From Methylobacter sp. (GTDB lineage Bacteria > Pseudomonadota > Gammaproteobacteria > Methylococcales > Methylomonadaceae), in the NCBI GenBank assembly GCA_023229605.1, contig JALNYY010000002.1, positions 1 to 64,000 on the forward strand: a stretch of 64,000 nt of DNA, written 5' to 3'. Positions 33,623 to 42,980 of the stretch are shown piece after piece (positions within the stretch are counted from its first letter, which is position 1; every line of letters begins with the position of its first letter). A program made the position numbers and the translations under genes. The notes under the pieces were generated by a model. The model was not told the DNA's origin and searched no databases. It was given only the letters and a program-made list of their open reading frames with translations.

Positions 33623-34335
33623 TGGAATGCAATAAATTGCTTTTGCCCACTGATCCCCGGGCAGGTTTTCAGCGTCGCATCGGTTCCCCTCCTGCAGCAA
33701 CACTTCCACCGTCCCTGGCAGTCGGTCGCACGGGTTCCCTTCCCGTTGCGACACTTCCACCATCCTTGGCAGTCGGTCGCACGGGTTCCCTTCCAGTCGC
33801 GACACTTCCACCATCCTTGGCAGTCGTAAGTTGCGTGGTTTTTATGGCTTTGCTGGCGGGTTGCGGCAATGATGACTTTTCAGATTTAAACCGCTATATC
33901 TTGGAAGTTAAGGCCAGGCCTAAAGAACCCATTAAACCCTTGCCTGAAATCAAGGTGGTTGAGCCGTTTATGTTTAAACCGGAAGGCCTGCGCGATCCAT
34001 TTAAGCCGCTGGAACAGCCGGAACAGGCCGAGGACGTGGATGTTTCAGCGGGGAGCGGTATAAAGCCGGATACCGCCCGGCGTAAAGAAGAGTTGGAATC
34101 GTTTCCTTTGGACGGGTTAAAAATGGTGGGTACTGTAGATATGAAGTCGAGTTTGTGGGGATTGGTAAAAGCAAGTGACGGCACAATTTACCGCGTCAAG
34201 GTTGGAAACTATATGGGCAAAAATTATGGGAAAATCATACGGATAGTCAGCGATAAAATTGAATTGATGGAAATAGTCCCCGATAAGCCGGGATCGTGGC
34301 GTGAGCAACCGGCTTCAATAACGTTGGCAGAGTGA
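33622..34335 (+). CDS. pilP: type IV pilus lipoprotein PilP with a repeat-expanded N-terminus
   Basis: A 237-residue PilP, about 55-60 longer than usual. The mature part is normal: lipobox FMALLAGC (about 74-81), an extended linker that binds PilN/PilO, and the C-terminal beta domain (MVGTVDMKSSLWGLVKASDG) that docks to PilQ. The extra length is three copies of a 17-residue unit GSLPVATLPPSLAVGRT between the start and the lipobox. The ATG at 33622 overlaps the pilO stop, so translation probably begins there and the signal peptide n-region is very long. Initiation nearer the lipobox is possible. Confidence 0.92.
   Translation: MECNKLLLPTDPRAGFQRRIGSPPAATLPPSLAVGRTGSLPVATLPPSLAVGRTGSLPVATLPPSLAVVSCVVFMALLAGCGNDDFSDLNRYILEVKARPKEPIKPLPEIKVVEPFMFKPEGLRDPFKPLEQPEQAEDVDVSAGSGIKPDTARRKEELESFPLDGLKMVGTVDMKSSLWGLVKASDGTIYRVKVGNYMGKNYGKIIRIVSDKIELMEIVPDKPGSWREQPASITLAE
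33682..33828. repeat. three tandem 51-bp repeats inserted in the pilP signal region
   Basis: Units start at 33682, 33733 and 33784 (GGTTCCCTTCCCGTTGCGAC opening). The length of 51 keeps the frame. On the complementary strand each contains GACTGCCAAGGATGGTGGAA, the core found in the sense direction in the hlyD-like gene and damX. Confidence 0.9.
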
Positions 34336-34350
34336 TTTTGAGGATAAAAA

Positions 34351-36708
34351 ATGAATAATAAACAAGGCGGCGTTATGGTGAGTACCCACAGGTTTTTTAT
34401 ATTGTTCAGGAGGCAAAATAAAACCTGGCGATCATTATGTGCGCACATTGGAGTAGGACTATTCTTATTTATATTCCAACAAACATCTGTCCAAGCCGGT
34501 GAACTGGCGTTATCAGGGATAGATTTTGCGACGCAATCAGGCGATAAATTGCAGATTGAAATGGAAATGACGGGAGCCGCCATTACGCCAAAAATATTTA
34601 AGACGGATAATCCCGCGCGTATCGCCCTGGATTTTCCCGGTGTAAAAAGCGCGCTGGCAAAAAAAATGTACCCGATAAATCAGGGGGCGGCGAGCAGTGT
34701 TTATGTCGTAGAAGCGGGTGACAGGGTTCGGGTGGTTGTTAACCTGATTGAGACAACACCGTTTGAAACCAAGGTGGTTGGCAATAAAGTGCTGCTGACC
34801 TTGACTCGCGCAAAGGCTGTGATGCCTCCTGCGGTGAACCCCGTTGTTGCAAAGCCTGCGGCGCCTGTCCTAACAAAGGCGACAAATGCCGTGGTCGCAG
34901 CGTTAATACCTGCGCAAGATATTAGCGGGTTTGATTTTAAGCGTGGCGAAAAAGGAGAAGGCCGCATACTGGTTAACTTGGCTAATCCCAACACCATCGT
35001 TAACTCCAAAGAGCAAGGCGGAAAAGTTATCATAAGTTTTCTAAACACCCGCTTAGCTACAAGCTTAGCTAAGCGGTTGGATGTTTCCGAGTTTGCGACG
35101 CCTGTTAAATTTATTGATACGGTTTCGGCCGACCAGCAAACCACGATTACCGTGACGATGCAAAATGCTCTTTATGATTATTCCGTGTTTCAAGCGGACG
35201 GTTTATTGACTGTTGAGTTTCGTCCTTTAAGCAATGAAGAGAAAGATGCGCTGGACCGGTCGCGTACCAAATATTCGGGCGACAGATTGTCTTTAAATTT
35301 CCAGGAAATTGAAATACGTAGCGTTATTGCCATCCTGGCCGAGTTTACCGGACAGAATGTGGTCGCCGGCGATGATGTAACGGGTACGATTACCTTAAAA
35401 CTGGACGATGTGCCCTGGGACGAGGCATTAGATTTTATTATGATGACCAAGGAGTTGGGCAAATATGAATCCGGCAATGTCACGCTGATTTCAACGCTGG
35501 ACAAAATTAAGGACTATAAGAAGAAACAGCAGGAAACAGAGAAAGTAGTTGAGCAATTAGACCCGCTGGTGACGGAGTATATTAAAATCAACTACGCCAA
35601 GGCCGAGAACTTTAGGAATCTGTTGAATGGTACTGATACCGGTGCTTTTGGTGCTTGCGGGGTGAGCGATGCATCCGGAGCCGCTTCATCCAGCAGTTCA
35701 GCATCAGCTTCTTCAACTGGAAACGCTTCGGGTGGTGAGCAGGCTAGTCAAGGCCAGGGATCAGGGACAAGTGGCTCAGGCGGAAATAATGACAAATTTG
35801 GCTTGCTTTCGGTCCGCGGATCGGCAGTTGTCGATGCCAGAACCAATACCTTGATTGTTCGCGAGACGATAAAACGCCTGGAAGAGGTAAAGAAACTGAT
35901 ACGTAAGCTTGACGTTCCTGTGCGTCAGGTGATGATTGAGGCTCGGGTTGTTATTGCAAATGATAATTTCACTCAAAATTTAGGCGTCAAGTTTGGTGTA
36001 GCGAAGCAGGGGAGTGCAGGAGGTAGTAAAAATTTTGGGATAGGTGGGGCTGGAACTCAAGGGAGCAGCACAACTGGAACAGTTACAACGACTGATCAGT
36101 TGGTTAATTTGGGGGCGGCAGCGATATCGGGTACTCCCCCTGGCGCGTTGGGCATGACGCTCGCCAGAGGCGCCGATTATGTGTTGAATCTTGAGCTACA
36201 GGCATTACAGGTGGAAGGGAAAGGTGAAATAGTATCCAATCCAAGGGTAATGACCATGGATCGATGCACGGCGGTTATGATGCAAGGTGTTCAAATTCCA
36301 TATCAAACTCAGTCGATTGCGGGGGGGGTTACGGTGACAACAACTACTTTTAAAGATGCGGTTCTTGAGTTAGACGCAACGCCGCAGATTACGCCCAGTG
36401 GATCGGTAATCATGAATTTGCTGGTTAAGAAGGATGCTGCGAACTACTCAAATGTTACTGCACAGGGTAATCCTTCTATTGATAAAAGAGAGGTTAAAAC
36501 ATCGGTGCTCGTTGAAGATGGAGAGACGATTGTTTTAGGCGGGGTTTATGAGGGGGCCGGATCCATTACTAAGAATAAAATCCCATTTTTCGCCGATTTG
36601 CCGGGCATTGGGTTTTTATTTGCAAATTCAACGGAGAATAAAACTAAGCAAGAATTGTTGATTTTTGTCACACCAAAAATCATGAAAGATAATCTAGCCA
36701 GCGATTGA
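34351..36708 (+). CDS. pilQ: type IV pilus secretin PilQ
   Basis: A 785-residue outer membrane secretin. Order: signal peptide (ending about residue 49), two AMIN domains that bind peptidoglycan, an STN/N0 domain (LNFQEIEIRSVIAILAEFTGQNVV), an N1 domain, and the C-terminal secretin barrel (VEGKGEIVSNPRVMT, VLVEDGETIVLGGVYEG, LLIFVTPKIM). A Ser/Gly-rich insert of about 45 residues splits the N1 region. The pore lets the pilus cross the outer membrane. It is the last gene of the operon, followed by a strong terminator. Confidence 0.97.
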   Translation: MNNKQGGVMVSTHRFFILFRRQNKTWRSLCAHIGVGLFLFIFQQTSVQAGELALSGIDFATQSGDKLQIEMEMTGAAITPKIFKTDNPARIALDFPGVKSALAKKMYPINQGAASSVYVVEAGDRVRVVVNLIETTPFETKVVGNKVLLTLTRAKAVMPPAVNPVVAKPAAPVLTKATNAVVAALIPAQDISGFDFKRGEKGEGRILVNLANPNTIVNSKEQGGKVIISFLNTRLATSLAKRLDVSEFATPVKFIDTVSADQQTTITVTMQNALYDYSVFQADGLLTVEFRPLSNEEKDALDRSRTKYSGDRLSLNFQEIEIRSVIAILAEFTGQNVVAGDDVTGTITLKLDDVPWDEALDFIMMTKELGKYESGNVTLISTLDKIKDYKKKQQETEKVVEQLDPLVTEYIKINYAKAENFRNLLNGTDTGAFGACGVSDASGAASSSSSASASSTGNASGGEQASQGQGSGTSGSGGNNDKFGLLSVRGSAVVDARTNTLIVRETIKRLEEVKKLIRKLDVPVRQVMIEARVVIANDNFTQNLGVKFGVAKQGSAGGSKNFGIGGAGTQGSSTTGTVTTTDQLVNLGAAAISGTPPGALGMTLARGADYVLNLELQALQVEGKGEIVSNPRVMTMDRCTAVMMQGVQIPYQTQSIAGGVTVTTTTFKDAVLELDATPQITPSGSVIMNLLVKKDAANYSNVTAQGNPSIDKREVKTSVLVEDGETIVLGGVYEGAGSITKNKIPFFADLPGIGFLFANSTENKTKQELLIFVTPKIMKDNLASD

Positions 36709-36725
36709 TTACTTCTACTTAGAAC

Positions 36726-36753
36726 AAAAAGGGGGCATAATGCCCCCTTTTTT
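36726..36753 (+). terminator. rho-independent terminator after pilQ
   Basis: GGGGGC and GCCCCC pair around ATAAT with A-tract and T-tract flanks, 18 bases after the pilQ stop. It separates the pil operon from aroK. Confidence 0.9.
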
Positions 36754-36781
36754 AATGGTTTAACCCGCAGGAAGGCAGGTC

Positions 36782-37306
36782 ATGACGCGATCAGAGAATA
36801 TATATTTAGTTGGCCTGATGGGTGCAGGAAAAACCACGATAGGACGGCAGTTGGCGAGAGCGCTGTCTGTGCCTTTTTATGACAGTGACAAGGCGATTGA
36901 GGAAAGAACCGGCGTAGATATTCCGACTATATTTGAATTTGAGGGAGAAGAAGGATTCAGGGACAGGGAACAGAAGATGATTCAGCAATTGACGCAAATG
37001 GACGGTATCGTGCTGGCTACCGGTGGCGGTGCGATTCTACGCGAAGAAAATCGCAGGCTATTGAAAGAGCATGGCTTTATCGTCTACCTGCAATGTTCAG
37101 TAGAAAGAATTTTGGAGCGGACGCGCAGAGATACGCAGCGCCCATTGCTGAAAACAGATAATCCCAGAGATCGCATAGAAAGCTTGTTCGCACAACGTGA
37201 ACCGCTGTATTTGTCTTGCGCCGATTTTAAAGTTGATACGGGCGTCATGCAGAGTAAAGAAGTCGTCAGCCGCATTTTAGAAGAATATAAGTCAGTTAAT
37301 CGTTAA
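36782..37306 (+). CDS. aroK: shikimate kinase
   Basis: A 174-residue P-loop kinase with GLMGAGKTTIGRQLA (residues 11-25), the shikimate-binding DSDKAIEERTG and GGGAILREENR, and the lid R-x-R region (RTRRDTQRPLL). It phosphorylates shikimate at the 3-hydroxyl in chorismate synthesis. Length and position between pilQ and aroB are standard for gammaproteobacteria. Confidence 0.97.
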   Translation: MTRSENIYLVGLMGAGKTTIGRQLARALSVPFYDSDKAIEERTGVDIPTIFEFEGEEGFRDREQKMIQQLTQMDGIVLATGGGAILREENRRLLKEHGFIVYLQCSVERILERTRRDTQRPLLKTDNPRDRIESLFAQREPLYLSCADFKVDTGVMQSKEVVSRILEEYKSVNR

Positions 37307-37322
37307 TAAACAAAATCTATTC

Positions 37323-37397
37323 AGGTCGGGTTAGCAATAGGGTAACCCGACACATCGAAGCGGCAAATGTCGGGCTGCGCTGTTGCTAACCCGACCT
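37323..37397. repeat. 15-bp perfect inverted repeat between aroK and aroB
   Basis: AGGTCGGGTTAGCAA and TTGCTAACCCGACCT flank 45 bases that include further GTAACCCGAC/GTCGGGCTGC partial copies. It resembles a dispersed palindromic repeat and could also shape the aroB leader. Confidence 0.75.
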
Positions 37398-37414
37398 ACA
37401 AAGCGTTAATTAAT

Positions 37415-38497
37415 ATGAAAAAATTACTAGTTGAATTAGGTGACCGTAGTTACCCTATTTATATAGGCTCCGGTTTATTGAGCCAGTCCGAACTGTTCAC
37501 AAAGCATATAAAGTCCAAGCAGGTTGTTGTGGTCACCAATGAAACTATTGCCCCGCTGTATCTGGACGCGGTTTTAGAAAATTTGCAGGGCTATACTGTC
37601 GAAACAGTGATACTGCCCGATGGCGAACAATTCAAGACTTTGGATTTTGTAAGTCAAATTTTTGATAAGCTGCTGTCTTGCAAATTTAGCCGTAATGCCA
37701 CGTTGATTGCTTTAGGCGGCGGCGTCATCGGCGACATGGGCGGTTTTGCGGCAGCCTGCTATCAGCGAGGCATTGCTTTTCTGCAAATCCCCACAACATT
37801 GCTGGCGCAGGTCGATTCTTCGGTAGGCGGCAAAACCGGCGTTAATCATCCATTGGGTAAAAACATGATCGGCGCTTTTTATCAGCCGCAATGCGTTATC
37901 GCCGATGCCGACGTTCTGGATACGCTGGATGACCGCCAATTAGCGGCGGGTCTGGCCGAAGTGATTAAATACGGGTTGATACGAGACTCTGAATTCTTTG
38001 CATGGCTGGAAAACAATATCGATGCGTTGCTGGCTAGAGATAAGCAGGCATTGGCCTATGCGATTGAGCGGTCATGCATTAACAAGGCCGAAATTGTCGC
38101 CGAAGATGAAACCGAAACCGGTGTCAGGGCGACGTTAAATTTAGGCCATACTTTTGGGCATGCGATAGAAACCGGCGCCGGTTACGGTACATACCTTCAT
38201 GGCGAGGCGGTCGCCATCGGCACCTGTCAGGCTGCGGATCTTTCCAGGCGCAAAGGTTGGCTGAACGATGCAGATGTCGCAAGAATTATTGCGCTATTTG
38301 AAAAAGCCGGATTGCCCGTACATCCGCCCGAACAAATTGATTCAGACCGGTTTTTGGAGTTAATGGCGGTAGATAAAAAGAATGTAGACGGTCAAATCAG
38401 GCTGATTCTTTTACAAAAAATCGGCATGGCAACCTTGCCTGTAGACGTAGCCCGAGAACTATTGGAGATGACGCTTAAAACCTATGGTAGAAGATGA
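37415..38497 (+). CDS. aroB: 3-dehydroquinate synthase
   Basis: A 360-residue enzyme converting DAHP to 3-dehydroquinate with NAD and a divalent metal. Seen: the NAD-binding GGGVIGDMGGFAAACYQRG, the KTGVNHPLGKNMIGAF loop, and metal histidines in LNLGHTFGHAIE and YLHGEAVAIG. I choose ATG 37415 (MKKLLVELGDRSYPIYIG) instead of an upstream start that would run through the inverted repeat. The stop overlaps damX. Confidence 0.96.
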   Translation: MKKLLVELGDRSYPIYIGSGLLSQSELFTKHIKSKQVVVVTNETIAPLYLDAVLENLQGYTVETVILPDGEQFKTLDFVSQIFDKLLSCKFSRNATLIALGGGVIGDMGGFAAACYQRGIAFLQIPTTLLAQVDSSVGGKTGVNHPLGKNMIGAFYQPQCVIADADVLDTLDDRQLAAGLAEVIKYGLIRDSEFFAWLENNIDALLARDKQALAYAIERSCINKAEIVAEDETETGVRATLNLGHTFGHAIETGAGYGTYLHGEAVAIGTCQAADLSRRKGWLNDADVARIIALFEKAGLPVHPPEQIDSDRFLELMAVDKKNVDGQIRLILLQKIGMATLPVDVARELLEMTLKTYGRR

Positions 38498-40307
38498 TAC
38501 TTTTACTTATCATGTGAAACAGCCGCCGCGCCGCGATCAGGCAAATATGGCTGTTCAGTCCTTGATAACAAAGGAACGGATGCAGAAGCTTGATTTATTA
38601 ATCCATCTGCTTTCAAACCTAACGCAGGCCCTTGTCGTCTGCGGTCCGGAAGGCATCGGTAAAACGACGTTGCTTAACGTTTTGCAGGAGCGCAAGACTG
38701 AATCATGGCGGTATTGCCTGATGCAAGGCAATGCCGACTTAAGTTTCGAGGCGATTTATGATCAGTTGTCAACGGCTATGCGGCGGCAGGGAGGCCAATA
38801 TAAACAGGTCGTATTGATTGTTGATAATGCTGGCGAATTAGTACCCGGCTTGATCTCGGCCATCATTCAATATGCAGCGGGAAACCCCGTTTTACGGGTA
38901 ATCTTCGCTTTAACGCATGACGAATTGCAGGTGAAACGGGGATCGGATCGCGCCGTTGACGATTGCCATATCGTTGAAATTCCCCCTTTATCAGAGAGAC
39001 AGTGCGGCGACTTTCTACAGGACCTGTCGACAAAACCTTCTTTGAACGTGTCGTTTAAAGCAATCGGCGAGAACATGATAGCCCACATCTATCGGGAAAC
39101 TCATGGCGTTCCGGGACGGATTATCGCCGAGTTATCCGGTTTGTCGGACGGCAAGGGAAGCGGGAAATTGAAATGGATACTTGTCCTTGCCGTCGCAGCA
39201 GCCATTGTAATAGCGTTCGGCGTTCAGTGGCTGGCAACATCAAAAAAGGATGGTAAAAAAACGGTAGCTTCTGTTCAACAGAAGGCGGACAACATCGACA
39301 TTGCTCCTCCACGGCCGGAATCTCAGATGATGCCCCCACTGCTGACTGCCAAGGACGGAGGAAGTGCCGCAATCGGTACGACTGCACCGATGCAGGAAGC
39401 AGGGCAACGCATGGAGCCGTTGTCGAAGGAGCCGGCTCAGCCAGCCATCCGGCAGGAAGAGCAAGTAGTGCCGGCAAATGCAAAAGATGCGGTAGATGTA
39501 AATACACGCGAACAAATTGCCGCCGCTCCCGAAGCGCTGATTAAGCAGCCTGAAAAACCATCCGATGGTGCGCAGCAGAAAATCATTGAGTCGCTTTTGG
39601 ATAAGCAAGGCAAACCGAATCAATCGGGGTTTAGCAATACTGCGCCGTCTGTTCCTGAAAGGCCGGCCATTAAAGCTCAATCGGAGCCGGTGAACGCAGT
39701 TGACCGGAAGCCGAGCAATAAGTCAACTGATGCCGCCTCGTTCGAGGCTAAGCAAGAAAAATTAAAGCAAGCGGAGTTGAGGAAGTTGGCAGAGAGTGTA
39801 AAGCCGTTTGTGCCCAATAATCTGGAAACAATTCAGGTGCCGCCCGAGCCGGTGCGCGCGGTTGTTCAGGCGCCGATCAATAAGCAAGAAAAATCAAAAC
39901 AAGCGGAGTTGAGAAAGCCGGTAGATAGCGTAAAGCCGTTTGCTCCCAATAATCTGGAAACGATTCAGATACCGCAAAAGCCTGGAGACGTTGTTGCTGT
40001 TCCTGGCGCGCAGGTTGTAGAAACCTTGGTGCCTCGGCAAGTGGAACCGGAAGAATTATTAGCGCAGTCGACAAATAATTTCACCTTGCAGCTTATGGTG
40101 CTATCAAAACAATCATCGGTTGACGAGATCCTCAAGAAATATCCGGGGATGGGTTCCGGTTTGAGAGCTATCAAGACGGTAGCCAATGGTCAGCAAAGGT
40201 TTGTTTTAGAATACGGTTCATATCCTGATACGGTATCAGCAAATAAAGCCAGACAGACCTTGCCGCCTGAATTTCGCAAAGCGCTGGTAAGAAAAATACG
40301 TAGGTAA
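38484..40307 (+). CDS. damX: DamX-like AAA/SPOR cell-division protein
   Basis: A 607-residue protein. An N-terminal AAA-type domain has Walker A GPEGIGKTTLLN and a Walker B-like VVLIVDNAGEL. One membrane segment (about 233-252) is followed by a long Pro/Gln/Lys-rich linker and a C-terminal SPOR domain (FTLQLMVLSKQSSVDEILKKY onward) that binds denuded septal peptidoglycan. The linker holds a 45-residue tandem duplication (KQAELRK..VKPF.PNNLETIQ) and a dispersed coding repeat (TAKDGGSAAIG). Position after aroB is classical for damX. Confidence 0.9.
   Translation: MVEDDTFTYHVKQPPRRDQANMAVQSLITKERMQKLDLLIHLLSNLTQALVVCGPEGIGKTTLLNVLQERKTESWRYCLMQGNADLSFEAIYDQLSTAMRRQGGQYKQVVLIVDNAGELVPGLISAIIQYAAGNPVLRVIFALTHDELQVKRGSDRAVDDCHIVEIPPLSERQCGDFLQDLSTKPSLNVSFKAIGENMIAHIYRETHGVPGRIIAELSGLSDGKGSGKLKWILVLAVAAAIVIAFGVQWLATSKKDGKKTVASVQQKADNIDIAPPRPESQMMPPLLTAKDGGSAAIGTTAPMQEAGQRMEPLSKEPAQPAIRQEEQVVPANAKDAVDVNTREQIAAAPEALIKQPEKPSDGAQQKIIESLLDKQGKPNQSGFSNTAPSVPERPAIKAQSEPVNAVDRKPSNKSTDAASFEAKQEKLKQAELRKLAESVKPFVPNNLETIQVPPEPVRAVVQAPINKQEKSKQAELRKPVDSVKPFAPNNLETIQIPQKPGDVVAVPGAQVVETLVPRQVEPEELLAQSTNNFTLQLMVLSKQSSVDEILKKYPGMGSGLRAIKTVANGQQRFVLEYGSYPDTVSANKARQTLPPEFRKALVRKIRR
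39344..39376. repeat. 33-bp dispersed coding repeat, copy in damX
   Basis: GACTGCCAAGGACGGAGGAA opens the unit, read as TAKDGGSAAIG in the DamX linker. It is related to 22253-22285 and, inverted, to the pilP units. Confidence 0.7.
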
Positions 40308-40372
40308 GGGTATTCCCGGCGGGCACCACAATGGGCGACCCTACTTAAATTTAAACCTGAATAATTAAATCC

Positions 40373-41440
40373 ATGACAGTATTAAAAAACGACACCTTTA
40401 TTAGAGCGCTGTTAAAACAACCTGTTGAGTACACACCGATTTGGATGATGCGCCAGGCGGGACGTTATTTGCCGGAATACAGAAAAGTCAGGGAACAGGC
40501 CGGCAGTTTTTTAGATCTGTGCACCAATCCTGAACTGGCTTGTGAAGTCACCCTACAGCCGTTACGACGTTTTGATTTCGATGCGGCCATTTTGTTTTCG
40601 GATATATTGACCATTCCCGATGCCATGGGTTTGGGGCTTTATTTTACCGAAGGCGAAGGACCTAAGTTTACCCATCCGGTCAGAACGGCGGCCGATGTGG
40701 CTAAGTTGCCGATTCCCGATCCTGAAACGGATTTGCGTTATGTTATTGATGCGGTTCGGCTGATAAGAAAAAACCTGCAAGGCAGCGTACCGTTAATCGG
40801 CTTTTCCGGAAGCCCCTGGACGCTGGCAACCTATATGGTTGAGGGCGGCAGCAGCAAGAGTTTTCAAAAAGTCAAAGGCATGATGTATGAGCAGCCCAAG
40901 TTGATGCACGTCATGCTGGATAAACTGGCGCAATCGGTCGCGGCCTATTTGAACGCCCAGATCGAAGCGGGCGCCCAGGCTGTTATGCTGTTCGATACCT
41001 GGGGCGGCATGTTAACGACCGAAGATTATGCTGAATTTTCTTTATACTATGCCAAGCAGGTCAGGGCGCAGCTTAAAACAAACGTAGACGGGCAACAGAT
41101 CCCGACTATTTTATTTACTAAAGGTGGCGGGCTTTGGCTGGAAGCCATGGCCGATTCAGGCTATGATGCATTGGGCCTCGATTGGCAGACCGATATACAA
41201 CAGGCTCGCGCCAGAGTGGGGCATCAGGTTGCCTTGCAGGGCAATATGGATCCGGTTGCGCTTTATGCCGGTCCTGAAGTCGTCGCCGAAAAAGTAAAAA
41301 CCATTTTGCATAAATACGGTTCCGGTTCAGGTCATGTGTTCAACTTGGGGCACGGTATCTTGCCCGATATGAACCCCGATCATGTTAAAGCGATGGTTGA
41401 CGCCGTGCATGAACACAGCCGGGCTTACCATCAGGCCTAA
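40373..41440 (+). CDS. hemE: uroporphyrinogen decarboxylase
   Basis: A 355-residue enzyme that removes four acetate carboxyls from uroporphyrinogen III in haem synthesis. The N-terminal signature PIWMMRQAGRYLPEYR and the catalytic-site segment IGFSGSPWTLATYMVEGG are intact, as are FDTWGGML and VFNLGHGILPD. Length is normal. Confidence 0.98.
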   Translation: MTVLKNDTFIRALLKQPVEYTPIWMMRQAGRYLPEYRKVREQAGSFLDLCTNPELACEVTLQPLRRFDFDAAILFSDILTIPDAMGLGLYFTEGEGPKFTHPVRTAADVAKLPIPDPETDLRYVIDAVRLIRKNLQGSVPLIGFSGSPWTLATYMVEGGSSKSFQKVKGMMYEQPKLMHVMLDKLAQSVAAYLNAQIEAGAQAVMLFDTWGGMLTTEDYAEFSLYYAKQVRAQLKTNVDGQQIPTILFTKGGGLWLEAMADSGYDALGLDWQTDIQQARARVGHQVALQGNMDPVALYAGPEVVAEKVKTILHKYGSGSGHVFNLGHGILPDMNPDHVKAMVDAVHEHSRAYHQA

Positions 41441-41477
41441 GCATTGAATATAATTTAAAAATAGAAAGGTTGCGACC

Positions 41478-41936
41478 ATGAAAATATTGAAAATTTTTTT
41501 GGCAATCGGTTTACTCGTTGTCAATGCCGCTGGCGTCAGGGCTGAGGACAAGCCTATTGACATCGTAGTTCATAGAAGCCCGACCTGTACTTGTTGCGGC
41601 AAGTGGCTGGCGCATTTGAAAGAAAATAATTTCAATGTAGAAGATGTCGTTACCAATGACGTGCAGGCAATAAAGGATAAATACGGCGTCACCCGGGAAA
41701 TGGCATCCTGCCATACCGCCATCGTCGACGGCTATGTTGTTGAAGGCCATGTGCCTGCAAACGACATTAAGACGTTGTTGAAAACCAAGCCTAAAGTTGC
41801 CGGGATAGCTGTTCCCGGCATGGTTGACGGTAGCCCCGGTATGGAAATGGGCGATACAAAAGACGCTTATAAAGTGGTGAGTTTCGACCGCGAAAATCAC
41901 ACCAAGGTGTTCAGCAGCTACGAAGGCACGCAATGA
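41478..41936 (+). CDS. DUF411 family periplasmic metal-binding protein
   Basis: A 152-residue protein with a signal peptide (about 1-22) and the DUF411 signature: SPTCTCCGKW near residue 35 and EMASCHTAIVDGYVVEGHVP, then PGMVDGSPGMEMG. Cysteines, histidine and methionines suggest copper binding, and the family is linked to copper handling. Methanotrophs need much copper, but no copper-resistance gene lies beside it here. The stop overlaps the glk start by four bases. Confidence 0.88.
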   Translation: MKILKIFLAIGLLVVNAAGVRAEDKPIDIVVHRSPTCTCCGKWLAHLKENNFNVEDVVTNDVQAIKDKYGVTREMASCHTAIVDGYVVEGHVPANDIKTLLKTKPKVAGIAVPGMVDGSPGMEMGDTKDAYKVVSFDRENHTKVFSSYEGTQ

Positions 41937-42976
41937 TTGATGACGGGCTGCCCTTGCCCGACTCCTTTCGGGCGCTTAGCTCCAGGCATATTTGTCTGGC
42001 CGGTGACGTAGGTGGCACAAAAACCATCCTGGCGCTGTTCGAGACTGAGGGCGATGATGTGAAGTGCCTTAAAAAAGAGCAATTTTCCAGCGCTAACTAT
42101 CAGACGTTTACCGCATTATTGACGGAATTTTTGACCGATGCCGCTTGCCCGCAGATCGATGCTGTTTGCATCGGAGTAGCCGGCGTCGTTGACAACGGCC
42201 GTTGCGAAACAACCAACTTGCCGTGGGTGCTCAGCGGTAAAGAAATCGGCGAGCGCGTAAACAGCCAGAATGTCTCATTGCTGAATGACCTGGAAGCCTC
42301 AGCATGGGGCTTGCTGGATTTGCCGGAGCCCGATTTCGTTGAATTGAATCCCAATGCGCAAAGTCAGCAAGGCCATACTGCCGTGGTTGCCGCCGGAACA
42401 GGCTTGGGCGAGGCAATCATCGCATGGGACGGCGTCGCACATCAGGTTATCGCCAGCGAAGGCGGACATGCCGATTTTTCGCCGACTAATGAGCAGGAAA
42501 TAGCCTTGCTGAGATACTTGATGGACAAGTACCCGGAGCATGTCAGCTGGGAGCGATTGCTGTCAGGTGAAGGCCTGATCAACATTTATCAATTTCTCAA
42601 ACACATCAACTGCGCACAAACCAATTCGGAGACCGAACAGCACATGACCGAGCGGGATCCCGCCGCAGTCATAGGCGAAGCGGGCGTTTCAGGCAGCGAT
42701 ACGCTGTGCGTTGAAGCGTTAAAACTGTTTTGCAGGCTTTATGGCGCGGAATCAGGAAATCTGGCGCTTAAATGCCTGCCGTACGGCGGCGTTTATCTGG
42801 CCGGAGGCATCGGCGCAAAAATCCTGCCCGTGCTGCAACAAGGTGAATTTATGCGCGGCTTTTTGGCAAAAGGACGCTGCCGGCCTGTGTTGCAGAAAAT
42901 ATCAATTAAAGTATGCACCAACCCCGAGGTCGCCTTGTTGGGCGCGCTCAGTTACGCAAAAAAGAGGCTAGGTTAA
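41933..42976 (+). CDS. glk: glucokinase
   Basis: A 347-residue sugar kinase of the Glk family, with phosphate 1 motif AGDVGGTKTILALFE, catalytic region LLNDLEASAWGL, VVAAGTGLGEAII and the EGGHADFSP zinc/glucose region. It phosphorylates glucose with ATP. ATG 41933 overlaps the DUF411 gene (ATGA), implying coupled translation. The first 18 residues before the domain are unusual, and a start nearer SRHICLAGDVGG is possible. Confidence 0.93.
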   Translation: MIDDGLPLPDSFRALSSRHICLAGDVGGTKTILALFETEGDDVKCLKKEQFSSANYQTFTALLTEFLTDAACPQIDAVCIGVAGVVDNGRCETTNLPWVLSGKEIGERVNSQNVSLLNDLEASAWGLLDLPEPDFVELNPNAQSQQGHTAVVAAGTGLGEAIIAWDGVAHQVIASEGGHADFSPTNEQEIALLRYLMDKYPEHVSWERLLSGEGLINIYQFLKHINCAQTNSETEQHMTERDPAAVIGEAGVSGSDTLCVEALKLFCRLYGAESGNLALKCLPYGGVYLAGGIGAKILPVLQQGEFMRGFLAKGRCRPVLQKISIKVCTNPEVALLGALSYAKKRLG

Positions 42977-42980
42977 AGCA

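Noticed and set aside
33467..33869. Antisense frames across the pilP repeats that read TAKDGGSVATG.
   Set aside because: They have no plausible start signal and lie opposite an essential gene. The sequence is of interest as a repeat, not as a protein.
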